Origin: Ferruginibacter sp.
Lineage (GTDB): Bacteria > Bacteroidota > Bacteroidia > Chitinophagales > Chitinophagaceae
Direction: 5' to 3'
Assembly (NCBI GenBank): GCA_025352695.1
Contig: JANXSK010000028.1
Location: 1-52,183 of the forward strand
Length of the DNA: 52,183 bases
Shown one piece after another: positions 45,084 to 52,183 of the stretch (positions are counted from its first letter, which is position 1; each line of letters begins with the position of its first letter). A program made the translations under genes and the position numbers. The notes below the pieces were generated by a model. It was not told the origin of the DNA, did no database searches, and was given only the letters and a program-made list of their open reading frames with translations.

Positions 45084-45938
45084 TTGAAAAAATTCATACT
45101 ATTTGCAATGGTATTTACAACCATTTTTTTTGGGTGTAACAATAAGAATAATAAGGAAGTTGCCCATACAGTGGTGAAAGATACCACCTCTAATTCGTTG
45201 GTATTTTTATCGGCTACCAACACGATGTCGCAATTATTATGTCAAAATTGGGAAGATAAGCAAGATATTGACGATGGCATATTAAGTAACAGTAGCAATA
45301 ATCTTGAAATTCCTTTTCATGGCTATTCTTTTTTTGAAGATGGATCAGTAGTTCAAAATCCCCGTGATAATTTTAAAGTTGGCAATTGGACATTGGATGA
45401 ACAATCAAAACATATTTTGATTGTTTTTGATGATGGCACAAAACTGGATTGTCAGCTAAATGCAATTGGTGTTAAAAGCCTGCTTTTAAAAACGGGTAAA
45501 AGCAAAACTGTTAAATATGTTGGGGATGGTAAAAGGCAATCTAACTTATCTGATGAACCCTTCTACCCGACTAATAATAAATGGAGAATAAAGCCAACAC
45601 ATGCAGCAGCTGATAGTGCGATAAAAAACAGGGTAATTGAATGTGTGAATTTTTACCATAAATTTTTTAAAAATAATGCAGACCATGAGTTGCCCTCCAT
45701 TTCTTTTTATGGTTTGCCTACTTGTTTTAAATGGTACAGTGGTGGAATATCCATCATAAAAAAAGAAAATATCGGGCAAAAATGGATTGATTGTTTTTAT
45801 AATAAAGACCAGGCTTTACAAGCAGAGCAAATACTGGAAAATGCAATCTCCAAAAAATATAAATGGAACAGACAAGAAACCAAGTGGGTAAGACAATCGG
45901 CGGATGTGTTGTTACAAATTTCAGATTCTATTAAATAG
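45084..45938 (+). CDS. Hypothetical lipoprotein
   Basis: TTG 45084 gives 284 residues with a typical signal MKKFILFAMVFTTIFFGC (lipobox Cys18). An ATG at 45108 would shorten the signal, and TTG 45054 would add ten residues. The mature part has two visible regions: a domain with GYSFFEDGSVVQN, VGNWTLDEQSKHILIVFDDG and SLLLKTGKSKTVKYVGDG (about 80-150), which resembles lipocalin-like META/DUF4923-type strands (weak), and a helical C-terminal part with CVNFYHKFFKNNADHE and CFKWYSGGISIIKKENIG. I do not recognise the family. It overlaps the 3' end of rpe by 8 bp, tail to tail. Confidence 0.72.
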   Translation: MKKFILFAMVFTTIFFGCNNKNNKEVAHTVVKDTTSNSLVFLSATNTMSQLLCQNWEDKQDIDDGILSNSSNNLEIPFHGYSFFEDGSVVQNPRDNFKVGNWTLDEQSKHILIVFDDGTKLDCQLNAIGVKSLLLKTGKSKTVKYVGDGKRQSNLSDEPFYPTNNKWRIKPTHAAADSAIKNRVIECVNFYHKFFKNNADHELPSISFYGLPTCFKWYSGGISIIKKENIGQKWIDCFYNKDQALQAEQILENAISKKYKWNRQETKWVRQSADVLLQISDSIK

Positions 45939-46578
45939 CTTTTAATGTTGCAATAGCTTGTATTGGATCTTTGGCTTTAAATACGGAGCTACCAGCAACT
46001 AAAATGTCAGCACCCGCTTCAATAATCATTTGGGCATTATCCAGCGTTACGCCGCCGTCAATTTCTATTTTTACATTTAATAATTGTTCATCAATCATTT
46101 CCCTCATTCTTTTAATTTTATTAATCGTGTGCGGAATAAAAGATTGTCCGCCAAAACCAGGGTTTACGCTCATCAATAAAACTACATCAACATCTTGTAA
46201 AATATCTTTTAATAATTCAACCGGCGTATGTGGGTTAAGTGCCACGCCAGCCTGCATACCCAAACTTTTTATTTGCTGAATATTTCTATGCAAATGTGGG
46301 CAGGCTTCGTAATGTACCGTTAACAAATCAGCCCCAGCTTCTTTAAAAGCCTCGGCATATCTTTCGGGTTCTTCAATCATTAAATGTACATCGCAAATTT
46401 TGGTTGTTGTTTTTCTAAAAAAGTTTACTACCATCGGTCCATAGCTAATGTTAGGCACAAATCGGCCATCCATTACATCCAGGTGAAACCAATCTGCATC
46501 GCTTTCATTTAACATATCGCAGGCTTTTTGTAAGTGTAAAAAATCTGCAGCAAGAAGGGAGGGTGCGATTAAAGCCAT
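45931..46578 (-). CDS. rpe: Ribulose-phosphate 3-epimerase
   Basis: It interconverts ribulose 5-phosphate and xylulose 5-phosphate in the pentose phosphate pathway. It has 215 residues, the usual size for this TIM-barrel enzyme. Conserved sites are IAPSLLAADF (Ser7), WFHLDVMDGRFVPN with His32, Asp34 and Asp37, CDVHLMIEEP (His65), VLLMSVNPGFGGQ (133-145) and the catalytic Asp174 in EIDGGVTLDN. It lies 111 bp after the TPR lipoprotein gene on the same strand, with a hairpin between them, so it is probably separately transcribed. Confidence 0.97.
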   Translation of the reverse strand: MALIAPSLLAADFLHLQKACDMLNESDADWFHLDVMDGRFVPNISYGPMVVNFFRKTTTKICDVHLMIEEPERYAEAFKEAGADLLTVHYEACPHLHRNIQQIKSLGMQAGVALNPHTPVELLKDILQDVDVVLLMSVNPGFGGQSFIPHTINKIKRMREMIDEQLLNVKIEIDGGVTLDNAQMIIEAGADILVAGSSVFKAKDPIQAIATLKAI

Positions 46579-46650
46579 GGGTTTATTTTTTATTTATTTT
46601 TTTTGTTTGTGAAGCAAAGTTAGTTGCATCGGGATAAAAATTTCATCATT

Positions 46651-46693
46651 AAAAATTGATTATAAAAAATATGCTAATATTTTTTATAATCAA
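46651..46693 (-). terminator. Terminator-like 17-bp perfect hairpin after the TPR gene
   Basis: TTGATTATAAAAAATAT (46656-46672), loop GCTA, ATATTTTTTATAATCAA (46677-46693). The stem overlaps the stop codon of the TPR gene. On the minus strand it is followed by TTTTT (46655-46651), so it can act as an AT-rich terminator. Confidence 0.65.
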
Positions 46694-47490
46694 CTACCAT
46701 TTCCCAGTTTTCCCAATGCGTCTTTTGCTTCTGCATATTCCGGGTCAATCTGTATAGCATTTTGATAATTCATTATAGCTTGTTTTTTATCACCTAATTT
46801 TTCATAGCACCGGCCCATCCAGTAATAGGCTTCATCAAAAGTACTTTGTAAAGCCAGGGCTTTTTCAAGCGATTGTATAGCTTCATTATATTTAGTAAGT
46901 TGATACAAACAAATTGCTTTTTCTTTATACGCATCAATGTAAGTATAATCCAATTTAAGGCAGCTATCAAAAACAGCAATGGCATGTTGATATTCTCCGA
47001 TATAGGAGTAATAAAACCCTTTAATAAATTGAGCCTGCTTACTAGCTTTGGCAAAAGGATCTTTCAAAAGTTCCTCTGCTAATTTTAAAGCTTTTGGGTT
47101 TTTTGTTTGTGCATATGTTAAGCCTAATGATATTTTATATGCTGGCTGTGGATCTATAGAAATTACTTTTTCAAAAGCTTTGATGGCATTAATAGTATCT
47201 GCATTTTGAAAATACAAAGTGGCTTTAATATCCCATAACCTTGCATTGGCGGTGTCTTTTTTGATGGCTAAATTTGTTTCTGCAATAGCTTGCCCAAAGT
47301 TTCCATTATCTCTAAAATACTGAATCAGGTTTTCTGTTAATAAAAGTGAATCGGGATTTTTTGCAATTGCATTTCTTAATTCCTTCTCCATAGCCGGAGT
47401 AGCAATTTCTGTTGTATTTGTTGAAGCATTGTTACAGGCAGAGAGCAATATTCCAATAATTATAAAAAGTAAAAAGTTCTTTTTTGTCAT
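46690..47490 (-). CDS. TPR-repeat lipoprotein
   Basis: The protein has 266 residues and a lipoprotein signal with lipobox LSAC (Cys19). It is followed by a series of about six tetratricopeptide repeats, for example NGNFGQAIAETNLAIKKDTA, DTINAIKAFEKVISIDPQPA, GEYQHAIAVFDSCLKLDYTY, TKYNEAIQSLEKALALQSTF and GDKKQAIMNYQNAIQIDPEY. TPR lipoproteins usually act as scaffolds for protein complexes in the cell envelope; the partner is unknown. A perfect hairpin overlaps its stop codon. Confidence 0.88.
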   Translation of the reverse strand: MTKKNFLLFIIIGILLSACNNASTNTTEIATPAMEKELRNAIAKNPDSLLLTENLIQYFRDNGNFGQAIAETNLAIKKDTANARLWDIKATLYFQNADTINAIKAFEKVISIDPQPAYKISLGLTYAQTKNPKALKLAEELLKDPFAKASKQAQFIKGFYYSYIGEYQHAIAVFDSCLKLDYTYIDAYKEKAICLYQLTKYNEAIQSLEKALALQSTFDEAYYWMGRCYEKLGDKKQAIMNYQNAIQIDPEYAEAKDALGKLGNGS

Positions 47491-47580
47491 GTTTAAATGG
47501 ATAATTTGTAAAAGTAAGTGCTTAGTAATAAGCGTGGCTACAATTTTTTGAGCATGCAGCTATTGAAGCCGCTTACTGAA

Positions 47581-47642
47581 GGTTGATGGTTGAAAGTTGA
47601 TGGTTGAACGAACCATGAACCATCAACTTTGAACAATCAACC
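47581..47642. repeat. Spacer hairpin of GTTGATGGTT-type words
   Basis: The 25-nt arms 47581-47605 and 47618-47642 are inverted repeats with two mismatches around a 12-nt loop. Each arm is itself built from direct repeats of GGTTGATGGTTGA / GTTGATGGTT. It lies between two same-strand genes just after the phosphodiesterase stop codon (47647) and may serve as its terminator, although no clear T-run is seen. Confidence 0.6.
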
Positions 47643-47646
47643 TTTC

Positions 47647-48132
47647 TTATAACTCAATTACTTCGCAAGCTTTCATTTCTTTACCATCAATGTTAAAGCG
47701 TATTAATGTTCTTACTTTATGCCAACCTTGTTTACCGGCGGCACCGGGGTTCATGTGCAAACAATTTAGTTTATCATCATACATTACTTTTAAAATATGA
47801 GAATGTCCACTGATAAATAATTGGGGCTGCTCAATCAATATTTCTTTTTTTGTTTCGGGGTTGTACTTGGGAGGATAGCCACCAATATGCCGAATCATCA
47901 CCTTTACTTCTTCGCACATAAAAACCAATTGTTCAGGATAAATGCTCCTGATATCTTTGCCATCAATATTTCCATATACGCCTTTTAACGGCTTCAAATT
48001 TTTTAACTTATTTGCTATTTCTTGGGTGCCAAAGTCGCCACCATGCCATATTTCATCACAATTTTTAAAATGTGCTGCAACAGTTTCGTCAAGGTAATTA
48101 TGTGTGTCCGATATCAATCCTATTCTTGTCAA
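47647..48132 (-). CDS. YfcE/MJ0936-type metallophosphoesterase
   Basis: TTG 48132 gives 161 residues beginning MTRIGLISDTH, the usual length and start of YfcE-like phosphodiesterases. The frame is open to TTG 48189, but the 19 extra residues are not family-like. Metal-binding motifs are complete: Asp9 and His11 in SDTH, Asp33 in WHGGDFG, Asn55 in GNID and GHSH at 109-112. Such enzymes cleave small phosphodiesters, but the real substrate is unknown. It is cytosolic. The upstream gap carries a gene relic on the opposite strand. Confidence 0.9.
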   Translation of the reverse strand: MTRIGLISDTHNYLDETVAAHFKNCDEIWHGGDFGTQEIANKLKNLKPLKGVYGNIDGKDIRSIYPEQLVFMCEEVKVMIRHIGGYPPKYNPETKKEILIEQPQLFISGHSHILKVMYDDKLNCLHMNPGAAGKQGWHKVRTLIRFNIDGKEMKACEVIEL

Positions 48133-48267
48133 GTCAAAATTTTTTAATACTGCAAATTTGATATTAAGATGGTACAATTCAAAATTCAATAATGTAATGT
48201 TGCAATAAGCTTTCTGCTGTTTTTGTAAAGGGATAATTTAAAGGTAGTACTAGTTATAAATCTAATA

Positions 48268-48491
48268 ACGAGGCCGAGTCAGGTACAATTGACATTTAAC
48301 ACAGCTGAAGCCGGTCAAATGGATGTACCAGTCTTTAATAATTCGGAACAATTAGTTTTATGGACAAAGAAGGTGGCCTTTCATTGACTAACAGTGAACA
48401 CCTGCATATTTGCGATTTTAATAAAGGAACCTACAATATTATTTTTAGACTTGCAGGTAAAAAAGAAGTGAAGAAATTAGGGATTCTTTAA
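48268..48491 (+). pseudogene. Relic of a T9SS sorting domain (frameshifted)
   Basis: One frame reads SQVQLTFNTAEAGQMDVPVF up to about 48360. The next frame then continues from ATG 48360 as KEGGLSLTNSEHLHICDF, NKGTYNIIFRLAG and KKEVKKLGIL with TAA at 48489-48491. Together they resemble the end of a T9SS type-A sorting domain, with the KGTY..L...KKL pattern, interrupted by a frameshift. No upstream catalytic part remains. It fills most of the 439-bp gap 48133-48571, whose remaining part shows no gene. Confidence 0.5.
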
Positions 48492-48571
48492 AAGGAATAA
48501 AAAATTTGAAGAATATTTAATTTTAATTTTCCAAAAAGTACTAAATTGTTTTAAATAAAAAACGATTTGCT

Positions 48572-48979
48572 ATGATAAAATTTCAAGACATTAAAGTAGG
48601 CGATTATTTATTAGCCGATAACGATGGAGATATCCTGCATGGAGAAGTTACAAATTTAAATGGAGATGAAAAACAGGTTTGTGTTGATACTGGCGTGCAG
48701 GAATTTTGGTTCGAAATCAGTCAGTTGAGTGCAATTCCTTTAGATGACAAACAATTAGAAAATCTTAAATTTACCAAACAGCAAAATGATGATGGTACTG
48801 TAAAGTACCTGAAGGGGGCTTTTAGAATTTTATTGCCTGCTGAAGGAAATTTTTCATCTTTTGAAATTTGGTATCGGGATGAAAGGCGGCATATTTTAAA
48901 TCCTTTAAGTGTTCACCAATTGCAGAATCATTTTTACGATATGACAAAAGTTCATTTAAATAATGAGTCATTTGCTTAA
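48572..48979 (+). CDS. Hypothetical cytosolic protein
   Basis: The protein has 135 residues and no signal peptide or membrane helix. The N-terminal half looks like a small beta-barrel: FQDIKVGDYLLADNDGDILHG and VTNLNGDEKQVCVDTGVQEFWF. It continues with the PLDDKQLENLKF element and a second beta-rich half (YLKGAFRILLPAEGNFSSFEIWY, RRHILNPLSVHQLQNHFYDM). I do not recognise the family. It has its own strong bidirectional terminator directly downstream and is convergent with the lipoprotein gene at 49042. Confidence 0.75.
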   Translation: MIKFQDIKVGDYLLADNDGDILHGEVTNLNGDEKQVCVDTGVQEFWFEISQLSAIPLDDKQLENLKFTKQQNDDGTVKYLKGAFRILLPAEGNFSSFEIWYRDERRHILNPLSVHQLQNHFYDMTKVHLNNESFA

Positions 48980-48986
48980 AAGACTT

Positions 48987-49026
48987 AATAATAAAAACCC
49001 GGATTGAAACTTGGGTTTTTATTATT
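48987..49026. terminator. Bidirectional terminator between convergent genes
   Basis: AATAATAAAAACCC (48987-49000) and GGGTTTTTATTATT (49013-49026) form a perfect 14-bp stem with a 12-nt loop. It has T-runs on both strands, just after the stop at 48979 and before the stop at 49042. Confidence 0.9.
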
Positions 49027-49041
49027 TTAAAAGTCCGGCTA

Positions 49042-49722
49042 TTATTTTATGTCCGCCGATTTTAAATTTGTTTCTTCATCCGTATTACTATTTATTCCAT
49101 TGTAATTAATAGTAATCTTGGTTTTAGATTGTATCAAACCATATTTTTCTGCATAATAAGATTGAATATCTGAAGTAACAGCGCCTGCTGGTAACGGTAC
49201 ACCAAGTACAGATACCGAAAGTGCTGAACTAATGTGAATAACATTATTATATACATTTCCATTTACGGTTTTACTGATTCCTTTTTCAGTAATTGCATTT
49301 ATAATATTTATCGTTAGCGGTATTCCGGAAGCAGTAATTACAAAGGATTGCGACCAGCTAATATTTAAGACAGCATTATCTTTTAAATAAATATTTTCAA
49401 TGGGGTTGCTTATTAGCGTAGCCGGAAGATTTTGAAAAGTATAATAATCGTTACCTGAAATATAATAGTACTCATTAGCCCCACCATTGTTTTTAGTAAA
49501 TATATGATATGCTTTTCCATTAATGGTGCTATCCCTGTTGGTTGAACTGAGGGTATAATTTTGAGAAAGTGTGGTTAAATTATTGGTGAGTTCGTAATTC
49601 CAAGTGCTATTTGCGGTTAAACTCATGTATAAGCTTGGCTCAGTTACAGGCGCAGTGGTTTCTTTTTTGCAGGAAATTAGTACAGTTAAAATAGCTAAAA
49701 ATGTAAAAATGTTTTTTTTCAT
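49042..49722 (-). CDS. Hypothetical lipoprotein
   Basis: The protein has 226 residues and a lipoprotein signal MKKNIFTFLAILTVLISC (Cys18) followed by KKETTAP. The mature protein looks like a beta-rich outer membrane lipoprotein: STWNYELTNN, GKAYHIFTKNNGGANEYYYI, DYYTFQNLP and IQSYYAEKYGLIQSKTKI. The last, ending Y(A/G)EKYGLIQSKT, is a pattern often seen in small Bacteroidota lipoproteins. Function unknown. It stands between the terminator at 48987-49026 and the infA promoter and is transcribed away from infA. Confidence 0.75.
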   Translation of the reverse strand: MKKNIFTFLAILTVLISCKKETTAPVTEPSLYMSLTANSTWNYELTNNLTTLSQNYTLSSTNRDSTINGKAYHIFTKNNGGANEYYYISGNDYYTFQNLPATLISNPIENIYLKDNAVLNISWSQSFVITASGIPLTINIINAITEKGISKTVNGNVYNNVIHISSALSVSVLGVPLPAGAVTSDIQSYYAEKYGLIQSKTKITINYNGINSNTDEETNLKSADIK

Positions 49723-49788
49723 AGGTTGAATATTAGTTTTAAAAAGGTAAATATCTGATTTTTTTAATAATAATTAAATTAATCCTCT

Positions 49789-49796
49789 TATCTTTG
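49789..49796 (+). promoter_or_regulatory. -7 promoter element of the ribosomal gene cluster (TATCTTTG)
   Basis: An exact TAnnTTTG match 14 bp before the infA ATG leaves a very short leader. A run of T at 49760-49766 lies about where the -33 element is expected. The flanking gene points the other way, so this is the main promoter of infA-rpoA. Confidence 0.75.
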
Positions 49797-49810
49797 CGCT
49801 CCCAAAATAT

Positions 49811-50029
49811 ATGGCGAAGCAAGCACTCATTAAACAAGACGGAACAATTTTAGAAGCGCTCAGCAACGCTATGTTCAAAGTTAAACTAGAAAACGGACAT
49901 GAGATTTTAGCAACTATCTCAGGTAAAATGCGAATGCACTATATCAGAATATTACCTGGTGATAAAGTAGGCGTAGAGATGAGCCCATATGATTTAACTA
50001 GGGGAAGAATAATTTTCAGGTATAAATAA
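49811..50029 (+). CDS. infA: Translation initiation factor IF-1
   Basis: A 72-residue S1/OB-fold factor that binds the 30S A site during initiation. The complete conserved sequence is present: [52 protein letters not shown] and [15 protein letters not shown]. It is the first gene of the cluster, 14 bp after the promoter element, and rpmJ follows after 28 bp. Confidence 0.98.
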   Translation: MAKQALIKQDGTILEALSNAMFKVKLENGHEILATISGKMRMHYIRILPGDKVGVEMSPYDLTRGRIIFRYK

Positions 50030-50057
50030 CAGGTATTCATAAATAAAAATTAATAAG

Positions 50058-50174
50058 ATGAAGGTTAAAGCTTCCATTAAAAAGAGAAGTGTTGATTGCA
50101 AAATTGTACGCAGAAAAGGAGTACTATTTGTAATCAATAAAAAAAATCCACGTTTTAAACAAAGACAAGGATAA
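50058..50174 (+). CDS. rpmJ: 50S ribosomal protein L36 (bL36)
   Basis: A 38-residue protein: [20 protein letters not shown], then [18 protein letters not shown]. Only one of the usual zinc ligands (Cys14) remains and the Cys-rich pattern is otherwise lost, so it belongs to the zinc-free L36 group. It lies 28 bp after infA and 64 bp before rpsM. Confidence 0.95.
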   Translation: MKVKASIKKRSVDCKIVRRKGVLFVINKKNPRFKQRQG

Positions 50175-50238
50175 TAAATTGATAGAAAATGGTGAAAACC
50201 ATGTAAACCAATCAACAAATTAACAAATTAATAGAATT

Positions 50239-50619
50239 ATGGCTCGTATTGCCGGTATAGATTTACCCAAAAACAAAAGAGGCGAAATAGGACTTACCTA
50301 CATATTTGGTATAGGTCGTTCAACTGCTCAGTATATTTTAGACAAAGCTTCAATAAGCTATGATAAAAAGGTAAATGAGTGGAATGATGAAGAACAAACT
50401 GCTATTCGTAATGTAATTAACGCAGAGTTTAAAACTGAAGGTGCTTTACGTAGTGAAGTACAAATGAATATTAAACGTTTGCTTGATATTGCATGTTACC
50501 GTGGTTTACGTCATCGTAAAGGATTGCCTTTACGTGGTCAGCGTACTCGTACAAATAGCCGTACTCGCAAAGGCAAACGTAAAACAGTTGCCGGCAAAAA
50601 GAAAGTTGCTAAAAAATAA
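50239..50619 (+). CDS. rpsM: 30S ribosomal protein S13 (uS13)
   Basis: The protein has 126 residues, of normal length. It starts [22 protein letters not shown], contains YGxG-type [16 protein letters not shown] and the RNA-binding [20 protein letters not shown], and ends in a basic tail [17 protein letters not shown]. It is in the 30S head, touching the P site and S11/S19. It follows rpmJ by 64 bp and is followed by a 154-bp gap with a hairpin. Confidence 0.99.
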   Translation: MARIAGIDLPKNKRGEIGLTYIFGIGRSTAQYILDKASISYDKKVNEWNDEEQTAIRNVINAEFKTEGALRSEVQMNIKRLLDIACYRGLRHRKGLPLRGQRTRTNSRTRKGKRKTVAGKKKVAKK

Positions 50620-50626
50620 TTAATTA

Positions 50627-50650
50627 ATACCAGGTAGCAATACCTGGTAT
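50627..50650 (+). promoter_or_regulatory. Hairpin with GNRA-type loop between rpsM and rpsK
   Basis: ATACCAGGTA (50627-50636) and TACCTGGTAT (50641-50650) form a perfect 10-bp stem closed by the tetraloop GCAA, shortly before a T-rich stretch. A second small stem TTCTGG/CCAGAA is at 50722-50738 in the same gap. It may be an attenuator or a ribosomal-protein leader; not proven. Confidence 0.5.
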
Positions 50651-50773
50651 CAGTTTTTATAGACTTTTTACAATTTGAACAAACGCCGGATAGCTTAAAG
50701 TCAGCAGGAGGGTTAGTTCAGTTCTGGGTCAACCAGAAAATATTTTTCAAAGATTACCTATTTTAAAGTTATT

Positions 50774-51181
50774 ATGGCAAAAGCACAAAAGGCTCAAAGC
50801 GCAAAAGCAGCCGCAAAAAAAAGAGTAGTAAAAGTAGATAGTTACGGAGATGCTCATATTGTTGCAAGTTTCAACAACATCATCATTAGTTTAACCAACA
50901 AAACGGGGCAGGTTATTTCCTGGTCAAGTGCTGGTAAAATGGGTTTTAAAGGAAGTAAAAAAAATACACCTTATGCAGCTCAGATGGCAGCGGCAGATGC
51001 AGCTAAAGTTGCATTGGATGCAGGTTTAAAAAGAGTGGATGTATTTGTAAAAGGGCCAGGTTCTGGTCGTGAAGGTGCTATTCGTTCTTTATCACAATCA
51101 GGTATTGAAATAAACATGATTAAAGATGTTACACCATTACCACACAATGGTTGCCGTCCTCCCAAAAAGAGAAGAGTCTAA
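50774..51181 (+). CDS. rpsK: 30S ribosomal protein S11 (uS11)
   Basis: The protein has 135 residues. The conserved core is clear: [78 protein letters not shown] and [18 protein letters not shown]. The Ala/Lys-rich start ([17 protein letters not shown]) is a normal disordered tail. It lies in the 30S platform. The gap to rpsD is 153 bp, unusually long inside a ribosomal operon. Confidence 0.99.
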   Translation: MAKAQKAQSAKAAAKKRVVKVDSYGDAHIVASFNNIIISLTNKTGQVISWSSAGKMGFKGSKKNTPYAAQMAAADAAKVALDAGLKRVDVFVKGPGSGREGAIRSLSQSGIEINMIKDVTPLPHNGCRPPKKRRV

Positions 51182-51271
51182 ATAATTATGTCTGATGTAT
51201 GATTTGCTGATGCCTGATTTAGGAGACATTAAAAATCAAAAATTAAGACATTATACATAATTTAAAAATGG

Positions 51272-51307
51272 GTGCAGCATTTATTTTAAGATTTTTTTAT
51301 GTTGCAT
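51272..51307 (+). promoter_or_regulatory. Hairpin in the rpsK-rpsD gap
   Basis: GTGCAGCAT (51272-51280) pairs with ATGTTGCAT (51299-51307) using G-T pairs, with an 18-nt T-rich loop, ending 27 bp before the rpsD ATG. S4 is a known autoregulator in some bacteria, so a leader RNA is conceivable. It could also be unrelated. Confidence 0.35.
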
Positions 51308-51334
51308 CGTCACTAAAAAATCACAATTATAATT

Positions 51335-51940
51335 ATGGCAAGGTACACAGGGCCCAAAACAAAAATCTCTAGAATTTTTGGAGAGCCTATTACAGGTAAC
51401 GGAAAGTGGTTAACTAAAAATAGTAACCCTCCGGGTATGCATGGTGCAACCCGTAAACGTAAAACTTTGGGCGAATATGCCTTACAGTTACGTGAAAAAC
51501 AAAAAGCTAAATACACTTATGGTTTGCTGGAAAAACAATTCCGCAAAACATTTGATGAAGCTGCAAGAAAGAAAGGTGTAACAGGTGAAAACTTAATCAA
51601 ATTATTGGAAGCCCGTTTGGACAATGTTGTTTTCCGTATGGGAATCGCTCCAAGCCGCCAGGCTGCCCGTCAGTTAGTTAGTCATAAACACATTACTGTC
51701 AATGGCGAAATATTAAATGTACCTTCTTATTCTTTGAAGCCAGGTGAAACCATTGGATTAAAAAATAAGAGTGCTGGTAATGTTTCTATTACTGGAAATG
51801 TTCGTGGAAAGAATACCAAATTCAGCTGGATCGATTTTAACGAAGCAGAATTAAAAGGTACTTTTATAGCTTATCCAGAAAGAGAAAGTGTTCCAGAAAA
51901 TATTAAGGAACAATTGATTGTGGAATTATACTCTAAATAA
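51335..51940 (+). CDS. rpsD: 30S ribosomal protein S4 (uS4)
   Basis: The protein has 201 residues, of normal length. It starts MARYTGPKTKISRIFGEPITG, has the SNPPGMHGATRKRKTLGEYALQ segment, EKQFRKTFDEAARKKGVTG, and the S4 RNA-binding domain LDNVVFRMGIAPSRQAARQL with ITVNGEILNVPSY. It ends RESVPENIKEQLIVELYSK. S4 nucleates 30S assembly with 16S rRNA. The rpoA gene starts 129 bp downstream. Confidence 0.99.
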   Translation: MARYTGPKTKISRIFGEPITGNGKWLTKNSNPPGMHGATRKRKTLGEYALQLREKQKAKYTYGLLEKQFRKTFDEAARKKGVTGENLIKLLEARLDNVVFRMGIAPSRQAARQLVSHKHITVNGEILNVPSYSLKPGETIGLKNKSAGNVSITGNVRGKNTKFSWIDFNEAELKGTFIAYPERESVPENIKEQLIVELYSK

Positions 51941-52069
51941 GCCGTTACTCCCTGATCGGGAAAATGAAAAAGATTGCGAGTAGAATTAACAATAGAGAAT
52001 AAAGATCAAATAATTTTAAACAATCCTTATTTCTCCTTTAGAGGATAGGGGTAAAACAACAAAATACAA

Positions 52070-52183
52070 ATGGCCATTTTAAATTTTGTTAAGCCCGATA
52101 AAATTGTTCTGCAAAAAGCAAATGACTTTGAAGCACAATTTGAGTTTCGTCCGCTTGAACCAGGTTATGGTGTAACTATTGGT
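52070..52183 (+). CDS. rpoA: RNA polymerase alpha subunit (5' part, cut by the window end)
   Basis: The 38 codons present read [20 protein letters not shown], followed by [18 protein letters not shown]. This is the start of the alpha N-terminal dimerisation domain ([14 protein letters not shown] in the family). The rest lies outside the window. Its place after rpsD is the conserved alpha-operon order. Confidence 0.95.
   Translation, partial: MAILNFVKPDKIVLQKANDFEAQFEFRPLEPGYGVTIG

Noticed and set aside
50670..50745. tRNA-like sequence in the rpsM-rpsK gap
   Set aside because: Some words resemble tRNA arms (GGTTAGTTCAG), but no acceptor stem, anticodon arm or proper T-loop can be formed.

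Overview
The window looks like chromosomal DNA of a Bacteroidota bacterium, most likely a member of the Chitinophagaceae or a close relative (inference). The evidence is tandem SusC/SusD pairs, lipoproteins with short signal peptides ending in a lipobox Cys, a type IX secretion (T9SS) sorting domain, TAnnTTTG-type -7 promoter elements, AT-rich spacers with little Shine-Dalgarno signal, and the gene order infA-rpmJ-rpsM-rpsK-rpsD-rpoA.

Layout. 1-544: two copies of a long hairpin repeat and a 46-bp palindrome. 545-2968: a TAT-exported beta-propeller protein followed with no gap by a membrane cytochrome c/LRR protein. 3806-27748: a large polysaccharide utilisation locus (PUL), all on the + strand: susC-susD-susC-susD, two GH71/99-like proteins with CBM9-like C-termini, a GH71/99-like lipoprotein, a GH106-like and a GH78-like alpha-L-rhamnosidase, and a fourth GH71/99-like protein. 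27957-30323: an AraC-family and a GntR/LacI-type regulator, transcribed divergently. 30666-36957: sulfur amino acid genes (metY, metX, a metZ-like gene) with an OsmC protein, a heme-binding-like protein and an aldo/keto reductase. 36960-49722: mixed housekeeping and hypothetical genes (G6PD, LuxE-like acyl activator, M42 peptidase, TonB receptor, Rpe, TPR lipoprotein, phosphodiesterase) with two gene relics. 49811-52183: translation genes and the start of rpoA.

How the PUL may work (inference): two SusCD complexes import oligosaccharides released from a rhamnose-containing glycan. GH106 and GH78 enzymes would remove alpha-L-rhamnose, while the GH71/99-like proteins, some carrying a CBM9-like domain, would cleave or bind the backbone. 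The AraC and GntR/LacI regulators next to the locus are the likely sensors.

The most unusual observation is a module of about 115 residues inserted both into the second SusD-like protein and into the first GH71/99-like enzyme, about 57% identical by hand alignment and nearly identical in DNA at its start. All four GH71/99-like proteins also lack the second Glu of the GH99 E-x-x-E active-site motif, so they may be an uncharacterised enzyme group.
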